Shown: piece after piece, positions 1-5,113 of the stretch
Layout of the letters: every line of letters starts with the position of its first letter
How positions within the stretch are numbered: the stretch's first letter is position 1
Origin: Candidatus Hydrogenedentota bacterium
Lineage (GTDB): Bacteria > Hydrogenedentota > Hydrogenedentia > Hydrogenedentales > SLHB01
DNA: 5,113 nucleotides
Assembly: GCA_007118235.1 (NCBI GenBank)
Contig: SKRY01000042.1
Location: 1 to 5,113, forward strand
Direction: 5' to 3'
Translations under genes and position numbers: made by a program
The notes under the pieces: generated by a model
Database searches by the model: none
What the model was told of the DNA's origin: nothing
Seen by the model: only the letters and a program-made list of their open reading frames with translations

Positions 1-8
1 AGACACAC

Positions 9-59
9 CCCCACGCGGCATGCCGCCGCACGCCGGGCGCGGCTCCCCACGCGGCATGC
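9..59. repeat. 15-base direct repeat pair with palindromic core, upstream of the first gene
   Basis: The 15-mer CCCCACGCGGCATGC occurs at 9-23 and again at 45-59, exactly 36 bases apart. The first copy extends into a perfect 12-base palindrome, GCGGCATGCCGC (15-26). The second keeps it with one change, GCGGCATGCAGC (51-62). The second copy ends about 20 bases before the ribosome binding site of the first gene. It could be a paired operator, leader-RNA structure or the end of a longer repeat array that begins outside the window. The sequence alone does not decide. No convincing -35/-10 pair is visible between 1 and 80. Confidence 0.5.
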
Positions 60-79
60 AGCCATGTTTGCACTTATTT

Positions 80-85
80 GGAGGG
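80..85 (+). promoter_or_regulatory. Ribosome binding site that sets the start of the first gene
   Basis: GGAGGG lies seven bases upstream of the ATG at 93. The reading frame stays open upstream to a TTG at 78, but that codon overlaps the Shine-Dalgarno sequence itself and has none of its own. The ATG at 93 also gives a proper signal peptide beginning MKRNR. Confidence 0.85.
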
Positions 86-92
86 CAAGACC

Positions 93-2807
93 ATGAAACG
101 CAATAGAGCAGGTTGGATGGGATTGATCACCGTGGGCCTGGGGCTCACGCTGATTCCCCAAGCGTTCGCCGACGCGCCGATGCACGGCCGGATTAGCTAC
201 GAGGCCGGCGGCTCCTTGGTGCGCGGCGTTGAGGATGATGACTGGAGTTTCGCCACGATGAACTCCCTCGTGCTGCCCGGGGACGCGCTCTGGGCCGAGG
301 AGGAAGCCACGCTCGAAATGGAGATGAGCGGCGGCTCTTTTCTGCGTATGGCGGACGGCAGCCGGGCGGAGGTTGAGTCGTTTCCCCCAAGCGCGCGGTT
401 TCAGGCGTGGTGGGGCGCGTTCTACATCCACCGTGTCAGCCGGAGCACCGGGGACGTGGTGATGGAGACGCCCGCGGCCTCCGTCGAGGTCGAGCGGGAC
501 ACCATGGTCCGCATTGATGTAATGAGCAATGGCGCGACCACCGTGTCGGTGCGTTGGGGCCGCGCCAGGGTGCGCACGGCCGAGGGCGGAGCGGTGCTGG
601 TCACTACCGGACGGCGCGTGTACGTGGATCCCGGGTATCTGCCGAGTTCACCCGTTGCTTTCGATCGCAGCCGGGAAGACGAGTTTGACCGGTGGAACCG
701 CGAACGGGCGCAAGTCTTGGCCGAGGGATTTGAGCGGTCATCAGGCAGTTCGATCACTTCGGCGGCCATGGGGGTCTCCGATTTGCACCACTACGGCGAG
801 TGGGTCACCGTGGATAGCCGCCGCTACTGGCGCCCCACCGTGGTCCGGGAGTATGTGCCCTATCGCACCGGATACTGGAGCTACACCCCACGAATCGGCT
901 ACGTATGGGTCGGAACGCACCCCTTCTCCTACGTAACCACCCACTATGGCCGTTGGACCTATCATTCCCGCCATGGGTGGATATGGGGGTACCGGCCCGG
1001 CTGGTCGCCCGCATGGGCTTACACGGTCCGGAGCGGAGACTACTTTGTGTGGGCGCCGCTTGATTTCTATGACCGGCCTGTCGTGGTGAGCAGCGCCTAC
1101 TTCACCTTCGGCAGCACGCGCATCGGCATCCACGGCGCCTCGTATTCCTACGCGTCCCACGTGCTATACGGTCCCGCCCGGGTATACCCGGCCACGAGCA
1201 CTACCATCATCACCAGTGGCGATGTACACATTTGGAACATCTATGCGTCGGGGACCTCCTCGCCCCAGAGAGACCGTTACCGTGATGCCGACCTCCCCGT
1301 GCGCGATTACTCGCCACGCCGCGTGATTCGCGGGCCGGACACCGTTGGCGCGGGCCGGACCCAAGCGCATACCCGGGCCGCCTCCCTACAAGAGCGGATA
1401 GGCCGTCAGCAGTTTTCGACGGTGGATCGCACGGGCGGACAGAATGTGCGGACCGCCGAGCGGGCCGATGCGCGTAGCGCCGCCGAGCGCAGCATTCGCC
1501 TCAGAGACCCAGATCGGCCCAGCGCCGCCGTGCCGGATGGAAGCGGCCGGTTGCGCTTGGAACGCGACTCGGACGACCGGATGAACTTGCGCGAAATGCG
1601 GACCAGGGAAACCGTCCGCCGCACCGGCGAGGATGAAGAACGGCGCGCGGCTGATAGCCGTGTAGTTCGCGGGGGCGGCGGCGAGCGCGAGACCGAGCGC
1701 GCGGGCATCCGCGATGTTGGTGACCGTACAGCCGAACGCGCGGGCATCCGCGACACAGGTGACCGCGCGGCCGAACGCACGCGTACCACCGGCGATGGCC
1801 GGGATGAACCCGCGCGCACTGGCATCCGCGATACGGGTGAGCGTGCGACGGACCGTGCGCCAATTTCTCCCCGGGAGGGCGTTGACCGCGACCGGGCGGC
1901 GATACGCGGAGGCTCCGCTGAAACGCCGCGCGCCACGCGTGCGCCAGAGCGGAGCGAGGATCTATCCCCGATTCGCACCCTGACGCCCCGGACGACAGCC
2001 CCCGAAGCAAGCGATAGAAGCCGGACGAACGTGGAAGAGCGCAGTGAACGCACGCTGCGTCAGCCCGCACCGGATCGTACGTCAAGCGTCGACCGCACGC
2101 CCACGCGCGAAGCGCCCCCGGAGCGTTCGGTGACGCGCGATAGTGGTGCACCGCGCGCCATGGAGCGCCCGCAACCCAGCACAACGCGCTCGCCAGCCGA
2201 TAGCGGGGAGCGGACCATCCGCCAGTCAACGCCGGAAGGCACATCCAGCATCTCGCGTACGCCTGCGCGTGAATCGCTGCCCCGGCGGCCGGTTGAGTCC
2301 AATCCCGGCGCGGGCCAACGCGAATCCATCTCGCGCCAACCCGTGCAGAGCACCCCGGATCGTTCCTCGGTGCGATCGACGCCTCAGGCCACGCCGCAAC
2401 GGAGTGCACCTCAGGCCACGCCGCAACGGAGTGCACCTCAGGCCACGCCGCAACGGAGTGCGCCTCAGGCCACGCCTCAACGGAGTGCGCCTCAGGCCAC
2501 GCCCCAGCGGAGCGCGCCCCAACCCGCCACGCCGCGGATAAGCGGAAGCGCGCCCCGGATCGGAAGCGATGCCCCCCGGGCGAGCGGCACGGCGCCCCGA
2601 GTGGGTAGTGAAGCCCCCCGCGCAAGCGGAAACGCTCCCCGCGCAAGCGGGCCCAGCACATCCATCCGCCAGCCGCAACCCAGCGCGCCGCGCAGTTCCG
2701 GTTCGGTGTTGGACCGGGGGGGCATTGGTTCACGTGGCTCGTCAACCCCCTCGGCTCCCAGTAGAGGAAGCGCTGCTGGACGTGGCGCAAGCCCTCGAAA
2801 CCGATAG
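93..2807 (+). CDS. Exported FecR-like/DUF6600-like protein with a long arginine-rich, repeat-built disordered tail
   Basis: A 904-residue protein starting at ATG 93. Residues 1-26 form a Sec signal peptide (basic MKRNR, hydrophobic core, AFA cleavage site before Asp27), so it acts in the periplasm or at the surface. Residues about 32-180 resemble a FecR domain: a beta-rich stretch including PGD, LRMADGS and a VRWGRARVRT strand. Residues about 230-325 resemble DUF6600: Trp/Tyr/Gly-rich motifs such as YGEW, TGYW, HYGRWTY, GWIWGYRPGW and FVWAPL. From about 390 to the end the chain is disordered, rich in Arg, Pro, Ser, Thr, Asp and Glu, and made of several repeat types listed separately. The only lysine is Lys2, and no cysteine is seen. 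There is no FecR-type cytoplasmic segment and no sigma factor gene beside it, so an anti-sigma role is not supported. It is probably cotranscribed with the lipoprotein gene 27 bases downstream. Domain names rest on recalled family patterns. Molecular function is unknown. Confidence 0.9.
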   Translation: MKRNRAGWMGLITVGLGLTLIPQAFADAPMHGRISYEAGGSLVRGVEDDDWSFATMNSLVLPGDALWAEEEATLEMEMSGGSFLRMADGSRAEVESFPPSARFQAWWGAFYIHRVSRSTGDVVMETPAASVEVERDTMVRIDVMSNGATTVSVRWGRARVRTAEGGAVLVTTGRRVYVDPGYLPSSPVAFDRSREDEFDRWNRERAQVLAEGFERSSGSSITSAAMGVSDLHHYGEWVTVDSRRYWRPTVVREYVPYRTGYWSYTPRIGYVWVGTHPFSYVTTHYGRWTYHSRHGWIWGYRPGWSPAWAYTVRSGDYFVWAPLDFYDRPVVVSSAYFTFGSTRIGIHGASYSYASHVLYGPARVYPATSTTIITSGDVHIWNIYASGTSSPQRDRYRDADLPVRDYSPRRVIRGPDTVGAGRTQAHTRAASLQERIGRQQFSTVDRTGGQNVRTAERADARSAAERSIRLRDPDRPSAAVPDGSGRLRLERDSDDRMNLREMRTRETVRRTGEDEERRAADSRVVRGGGGERETERAGIRDVGDRTAERAGIRDTGDRAAERTRTTGDGRDEPARTGIRDTGERATDRAPISPREGVDRDRAAIRGGSAETPRATRAPERSEDLSPIRTLTPRTTAPEASDRSRTNVEERSERTLRQPAPDRTSSVDRTPTREAPPERSVTRDSGAPRAMERPQPSTTRSPADSGERTIRQSTPEGTSSISRTPARESLPRRPVESNPGAGQRESISRQPVQSTPDRSSVRSTPQATPQRSAPQATPQRSAPQATPQRSAPQATPQRSAPQATPQRSAPQPATPRISGSAPRIGSDAPRASGTAPRVGSEAPRASGNAPRASGPSTSIRQPQPSAPRSSGSVLDRGGIGSRGSSTPSAPSRGSAAGRGASPRNR
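1701..1856 (+). repeat. Four in-frame 39-base repeats (13-residue unit)
   Basis: The tail encodes four consecutive 13-residue units: AGIRDVGDRTAER (1701-1739), AGIRDTGDRAAER (1740-1778), a diverged TRTTGDGRDEPAR (1779-1817), and TGIRDTGERATDR (1818-1856). Units 1, 2 and 4 share GIRD and a G[DE]R core. Every unit balances Arg with Asp/Glu, so this segment is a polyampholyte, unlike the basic segments further on. Confidence 0.85.
2046..2294 (+). repeat. Two 29-residue in-frame repeats spaced 54 codons apart
   Basis: Residues coded by 2046-2132 (ERTLRQPAPDRTSS onward) align without gaps to those coded by 2208-2294 (ERTIRQSTPEGTSS onward). The shared pattern is ERT[LI]RQxxP[DE]xTSS[VI]xRTP[TA]RE, then a Pro/Arg-rich end and Val. 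A weaker third copy may follow at about 2325-2380 (ESISRQPVQSTPDRSS). This is an older duplication within the disordered tail, diverged well beyond the near-identical 27-base array downstream. Confidence 0.7.
2382..2516 (+). repeat. Five tandem 27-base repeats coding PQATPQRSA
   Basis: Units at 2382, 2409, 2436, 2463 and 2490 each code exactly PQATPQRSA. Units 1 and 2 are identical. Unit 3 differs in its last base, unit 4 also changes CCG to CCT, and unit 5 changes four wobble positions. All differences are synonymous and increase toward the 3' side. A degenerate sixth unit (2517-2543) codes PQPATPRIS. The unit is a multiple of three, so copy-number change would lengthen or shorten the protein without a frameshift. 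Confidence 0.95.
2541..2645 (+). repeat. Five tandem 21-base repeats coding [SG][GS]xAPRx
   Basis: Directly after the 27-base array come five seven-residue units: SGSAPRI, GSDAPRA, SGTAPRV, GSEAPRA and SGNAPRA, starting at 2541, 2562, 2583, 2604 and 2625. SG and GS openings alternate, which hints at an original 14-residue unit. The last two units contain CCCCGCGCAAGCGG, which also forms the core of the intergenic repeat at 4630-4656. Confidence 0.85.
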
Positions 2808-2834
2808 ACTGAAGTAGATTAGGAGTATCGCACA

Positions 2835-3740
2835 ATGAAAACGAAACAATGGATGGTGTCCGCTGGCGTTCTGGCGGCTGTGGCGGTGGCGCTCACCGGC
2901 TGTCCGCCTGCGGAAACACCCGAGCAAGCGTACGACCGCGGATTCGACGACGGGTTCATGGAAGACGACGAGTACTGGTACGGCTATTTCCATGGATACG
3001 ACACCATGGACAGCAATATCCTCTATGATGGCCACGAGATCCCGTATCTGGACGAATACTCCTACGACGCCGGCTATTATGATGGCCTGTGGTGGGCGTA
3101 TAGCGACGGCTACTTCGTCAACTACCACGACGCCTTTATCATCGGATGGAGCGAAGGCTACGACCGGGGCTACCGTTCGGACTATATTTCGTTCCTGAAG
3201 CGGGACCCACACACCGAGTACCGTCATGGCGGGTGGATAGACGGCTACAACGACGGGTTCTCCGAGGGCCGCATTTTCGGCGCCGCTGATTATAAGGCTA
3301 ATCGAACGTTCGATTGGATGGACGCGCTGTTCGACTACGAAGACGAGATCGACGAGTATTTGGCGGAAGTTGGCTTGGGAACCGGAGACTATGGTCCGGT
3401 CATCCTGTACGAATGGGGACACAACCCTCATGAACTCGTGAAGAACGAGCAGGCGAAGACCACGGAAACCGTCCGCGAACGAATGGAACGCGCGGGCCGT
3501 ACCGCGCCCGCCATCCGGGGTGATGCGGGGACCAAGGCGGCCATGAAGGCGAGGGAAATGTACCGGCCTTTGTCGGACGAGGCCAAGAGCGAACTTGACG
3601 TGAAGCCGGCGATATCCAAACGAAGCGGCGAGGCTATCAGCGAGAACCTTGACGACACCTGGCTGAACCGGGTAAACCGTTACAGGGAAGCCATGAAAAG
3701 CATGTTGGAAGAGGCCTCCGAGGAGACAACGGAGCCGTAA
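2835..3740 (+). CDS. Acidic, tyrosine-rich lipoprotein with a four-residue glycine/aromatic periodicity
   Basis: A 301-residue protein starting at ATG 2835, with AGGAG at 2821-2825 nine bases upstream. The N-terminus has a type II signal peptide: MKTK, a hydrophobic stretch, and lipobox LTGC with Cys23 as the lipidation site. Residue +2 is Pro rather than Asp, so there is no simple inner-membrane retention signal. Residues 24-200 are acidic and contain about 24 tyrosines. Small residues recur every four positions: 36, 40; 50, 54; nearly unbroken from 80 to 112; and 133, 137, 141, 145, 149. Each is usually followed by Tyr, Phe or Trp. The pattern recalls the GX3 repeats of Yae1/Lto1-type proteins, but no homology is claimed. 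Residues about 205-301 are charged, Lys/Arg/Glu-rich and probably helical. It lies 27 bases after the preceding gene and ends before a terminator, so the two probably form an operon. Family and function are not recognised. Confidence 0.9.
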   Translation: MKTKQWMVSAGVLAAVAVALTGCPPAETPEQAYDRGFDDGFMEDDEYWYGYFHGYDTMDSNILYDGHEIPYLDEYSYDAGYYDGLWWAYSDGYFVNYHDAFIIGWSEGYDRGYRSDYISFLKRDPHTEYRHGGWIDGYNDGFSEGRIFGAADYKANRTFDWMDALFDYEDEIDEYLAEVGLGTGDYGPVILYEWGHNPHELVKNEQAKTTETVRERMERAGRTAPAIRGDAGTKAAMKAREMYRPLSDEAKSELDVKPAISKRSGEAISENLDDTWLNRVNRYREAMKSMLEEASEETTEP

Positions 3741-3773
3741 TACCGACAGGGATATAGCCAACATTTCAAGCTG

Positions 3774-3804
3774 GGGCGGGCCGTGAGGTCCGCCCTTTTC
3801 CTTT
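3774..3804 (+). terminator. Intrinsic terminator ending the two-gene operon
   Basis: A nine-base-pair stem, GGGCGGGCC (3774-3782) with GGTCCGCCC (3787-3795), has one G-T wobble and a GTGA tetraloop. It is followed by TTTTCCTTT. It starts 33 bases after the lipoprotein stop codon. Read on the other strand the hairpin has no T-run, so it does not obviously terminate the convergent gene. Confidence 0.85.
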
Positions 3805-3858
3805 GCGCGCTCGATTCGTGGAACAACCCAGTCCGTGGCTTGTGGCCTTGGCTCGCCG

Positions 3859-4551
3859 TTATCGCTCGAACGTAATCCAGCGCACGGAGTCGAATCGCTC
3901 TTGCAGTTTGGCGGCGAGTTCGTCCATGCGGGCCCGCGTGAACTGCGTGACCAGTTCGAGCGTGATGTCCGTTGTCTGTTCTTCTTGGGAAACGCGCAAC
4001 CGCGATTCCACCACCTCGTAGCCTTGCGCCCGGATGAAGGTCTCCACTTCGTTTATCCGGCCGAGACCATGCGGCATACCCATGGTCAGCGTGAACCGGT
4101 CCGCCGATGGCAACAACCTCGCCAGACGCTCAAGCACGATAACCACCAGCAAAGCGGCCACCGTCGCGGCGATGGCTATGCCATACAGTCCGCCGCCGAT
4201 CGCCAGGCCCAAGGCCGCCACGAACCAAATGAGGGCGGCGGTCGTGAGGCCCCTGTGATGACTGCCGACATTGATGATGGTCCCCGCGCCGAGGAAACCC
4301 ACGCCCGTGATGATGCCCGCGGCGATGCGTCCTTGGTCGAGGGTGACGGTGGTATCCTGCTCCGCCCACTGCAAGGCGATGATGTCGGACACGACCATGG
4401 CCAGCGTGGAACCGAGACACACCAAGATATGGGTGCGCAACCCGGCGGACCGGCCCTTGCGCTCCCGCTCGATCCCAACCAACCCCGCAAGGACAATCGC
4501 CAATGCGAACTTTAGCGTAATTTCCGGGAGCAGTTGCCATGTATCAGCCAA
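3859..4551 (-). CDS. MgtC/SapB-family inner-membrane protein
   Basis: A 230-residue protein read on the reverse strand from a TTG at 4551 to a TAA at 3859-3861. The N-terminal two thirds are an MgtC/SapB membrane domain: hydrophobic segments at roughly residues 11-26, 42-61, 76-93, 102-118 and 120-140. It carries the family motifs GxERE(R) (26-31), GLRTH (37-41), and GxGFLGAG (83-90) followed by a glycine-rich GLTTAA (101-106). Residues about 150-230 form a soluble cytoplasmic domain of the length and pattern expected for an ACT-like C-terminus. MgtC proteins are linked to growth in low magnesium, to intramacrophage survival in pathogens, and to modulation of ATP synthase or phosphate uptake. 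Many environmental members have no tested role, so function here is by family only. The next in-frame Met is residue 52, inside the membrane domain, so the TTG is the start. The gene converges on the lipoprotein operon with a 118-base gap. No magnesium-responsive leader is recognisable upstream. Confidence 0.93.
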   Translation of the reverse strand: MADTWQLLPEITLKFALAIVLAGLVGIERERKGRSAGLRTHILVCLGSTLAMVVSDIIALQWAEQDTTVTLDQGRIAAGIITGVGFLGAGTIINVGSHHRGLTTAALIWFVAALGLAIGGGLYGIAIAATVAALLVVIVLERLARLLPSADRFTLTMGMPHGLGRINEVETFIRAQGYEVVESRLRVSQEEQTTDITLELVTQFTRARMDELAAKLQERFDSVRWITFER

Positions 4552-4557
4552 GAAGAA

Positions 4558-4563
4558 CCCTCC
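4558..4563 (-). promoter_or_regulatory. Ribosome binding site that supports the TTG start of the MgtC-family gene
   Basis: On the reverse strand GGAGGG is followed by six bases (TTCTTC) and then the TTG start codon at 4551. The nearby ATG formed by ACATGG is in another frame. The spacing and strength of this site justify the non-ATG start. Confidence 0.85.
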
Positions 4564-4629
4564 GGTTTGGGTTGTAGCTCCCTACCCTCGTACCTCTTCA
4601 ACCCTCAATCTGTGGATGCCTTACCCCTG

Positions 4630-4710
4630 CCGTCATCCCCGCGCAAGCGGGGATCCAAATCCCAAGTGGAGCACGCACCCGGTGGATCCCCGCTTTCGCG
4701 GGGATGACGG
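4630..4710. repeat. REPIN-like inverted pair of 27-base dRS3-like repeats
   Basis: The left arm (4630-4656) and right arm (4684-4710) are reverse complements with a single mismatch (loop C versus A), separated by exactly 27 bases. Each arm is itself a hairpin: CCCCGC, loop GCAA-like, GCGGGG, flanked by CCGTCAT and ATCC. The core ATCCCC-N8-GGGGAT has the same architecture as the neisserial dRS3 repeat (ATTCCC-N8-GGGAAT). Paired inverted palindromes are typical of REPINs, which are spread by RAYT transposases acting in trans. Similar GTCATCCCCGCG repeats are common in many bacterial genomes (from memory). No transposase gene is present in the window, so this would be a non-autonomous element. 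Confidence 0.85.
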
Positions 4711-4735
4711 CGGGGGCGCTCTTATGCATAACGCA

Positions 4736-4778
4736 TGTCCCAAAAACTCGCCGGCAGGGGACACGCCAGCTGTGTGCC
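4736..4778. repeat. Short inverted repeat TGTCCC/GGGACA with an alternative downstream stem
   Basis: TGTCCC at 4736-4741 can pair with GGGACA at 4758-4763 across 16 bases. Alternatively, GGGACAC (4758-4764) can pair with GTGTGCC (4772-4778) with one mismatch and a seven-base loop. The two structures are mutually exclusive. The stretch may be part of the same composite repeat as the hairpins downstream, or a separate short repeat. Confidence 0.35.
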
Positions 4779-4789
4779 TAAACGTTCCG

Positions 4790-4898
4790 CGACCCTTATC
4801 AGGGTCGGTATCGGGTACGTCTGTTTCCAGGGGTATCGCCCGCACGCTATCGCCTGCGGGCTCAACCCCTGGCTAGCATCTGTCATCCCTACGGGATG
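4790..4898. repeat. Three consecutive stem-loops, probable intergenic repetitive element
   Basis: Hairpin 1 (4790-4807) is CGACCCT, loop TATC, AGGGTCG. Hairpin 2 (4827-4872) is a two-part stem: CCAGGGGT (4827-4834) pairs with ACCCCTGG (4865-4872), then a symmetric 3x3 internal loop, then GCCCGCA (4838-4844) pairs with TGCGGGC (4855-4861) around a ten-base loop. Hairpin 3 (4884-4898) is CATCCC-TAC-GGGATG. All three are perfect or near perfect, which suggests maintained structure. From memory, similar CCAGGGGT...CCCCTGGCTA plus CCC-TACGGG blocks recur between genes in many uncultured bacterial genomes, so a dispersed repeat is more likely than a unique RNA gene. None of the hairpins is followed by a T-run, so they are not intrinsic terminators. 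Confidence 0.65.
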
Positions 4899-4972
4899 GA
4901 TTTGTTACGAAACCATCTCAGGCCACGTTAGACTCAATCGAAACATTTGCAACGTTCAACGCTGACCAAGTA

Positions 4973-5113
4973 CTACCGCAGCTCAATGACACCGTCCTCT
5001 TCGTCCGGGACCGCCACATCCGGATCCTCCGCAATCGCCCCAATCTGTTGGCGCCGGGTTTGCACGGCTGCCGGACTGGCCCCGTAGGTTTGCGCGTAAT
5101 TCAGAAACTCGGC
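4973..5113 (-). CDS. C-terminal 46 residues of a protein of unknown function (cut by the window edge)
   Basis: Read from the right edge on the reverse strand, an open frame of 46 codons ends at a TAG at 4973-4975. It begins AEFLNYAQTYGASPAAVQTR and ends DGVIELR. The first half looks helical, including AVQTRRQQIGAIAED. The end is acidic (PDEEDG). Codon use is plainly coding-like: third positions are mostly G or C and no stop interrupts the frame. The start lies outside the window, so family and length cannot be judged. The segment has no recognisable motif. It points the same way as the MgtC-family gene but is separated from it by about 420 bases of repeats, so cotranscription is doubtful. Confidence 0.65.
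   Translation of the reverse strand, partial: AEFLNYAQTYGASPAAVQTRRQQIGAIAEDPDVAVPDEEDGVIELR

Larger units (their letters stand above)
4552..4972. other. Gene-free spacer filled with repeats and stem-loops
   Basis: Between the start of the MgtC-family gene and the stop of the partial gene at the right edge there is no convincing coding sequence. About 70 bases (4564-4629) should hold the promoter of the MgtC-family gene, though no strong -35/-10 pair can be named. Then come the inverted 27-base repeat pair (4630-4710), a short inverted repeat (4736-4763) with an alternative stem (4758-4778), and a three-hairpin cluster (4790-4898). The last 70 bases show nothing I recognise. Confidence 0.7.

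Noticed and set aside
78..92. TTG at 78 as the start of the first gene
   Set aside because: It would place five extra residues before the signal peptide and overlaps the Shine-Dalgarno sequence that serves the ATG at 93.
1501..2835. Long reverse-strand open frame (444 codons) opposite the tail of the first gene
   Set aside because: It runs antisense to the repeats of a well-supported gene. Its repeated AWPEAHSV-like peptide is just the complement of the 27-base array, and it has no domain pattern.
2742..3764. Reverse-strand open frame (340 codons) opposite the lipoprotein gene
   Set aside because: It is a GC-rich shadow. The forward frame has a Shine-Dalgarno sequence, signal peptide, lipobox, periodic repeats and a terminator, and this frame has none of them.
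3805..3858. Terminator for the MgtC-family gene on the reverse strand
   Set aside because: No stem followed by a T-run is visible on that strand, and the forward terminator lacks a T-run on its other side.
4564..4629. Possible reverse-strand promoter TTGAAG ... TACAAC for the MgtC-family gene
   Set aside because: The spacing would be about 19 bases and both hexamers match poorly, so it is not reported as a feature.
4630..4710. CRISPR array
   Set aside because: The two 27-base repeats are inverted, not direct, and there are only two with a single spacer.
4271..4965. Forward open frames of 201 and 76 codons across the repeat-rich spacer
   Set aside because: They run through the start of the MgtC-family gene and the hairpin elements, show no domain pattern, and are best explained as readings of repeats.

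Overview
The window is a high-GC stretch of what looks like an uncultured Gram-negative bacterium. The diderm inference rests on a lipobox lipoprotein and a Sec-exported, FecR-like protein. No gene here fixes the phylum, so I do not assign one. The layout is two forward genes, a convergent reverse gene, a repeat-rich spacer, and the 3' end of another reverse gene cut by the window edge.

Positions 93-3740 hold a probable two-gene operon. The first gene encodes a 904-residue exported protein: signal peptide, FecR-like beta domain, Trp/Tyr-rich DUF6600-like domain, then about 500 residues of Arg/Pro/Ser/Thr-rich disordered tail built from at least four different internal repeat families. Apart from Lys2 in the signal peptide I find no lysine, and no cysteine at all. 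After a 27-base gap, the second gene encodes a 301-residue lipoprotein that is acidic and tyrosine-rich. Its core has small residues (mostly Gly) every fourth position, each usually followed by an aromatic residue. A clear intrinsic terminator follows at 3774-3804. The two products have opposite charge character and may work together at the envelope, but neither has a known function I can name.

Positions 3859-4551 (reverse strand) encode an MgtC/SapB-family membrane protein with a TTG start supported by a strong Shine-Dalgarno sequence. It converges on the operon.

The spacer 4552-4972 has no convincing gene. It holds a REPIN-like pair of inverted 27-base repeats (dRS3-like core) and then a cluster of stem-loops that looks like a second repetitive element. 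A 16-base core of the intergenic repeat also occurs inside the tail-coding region of the first gene. From 4973 to the window end, the last 46 codons of a reverse-strand gene of unknown function are visible.
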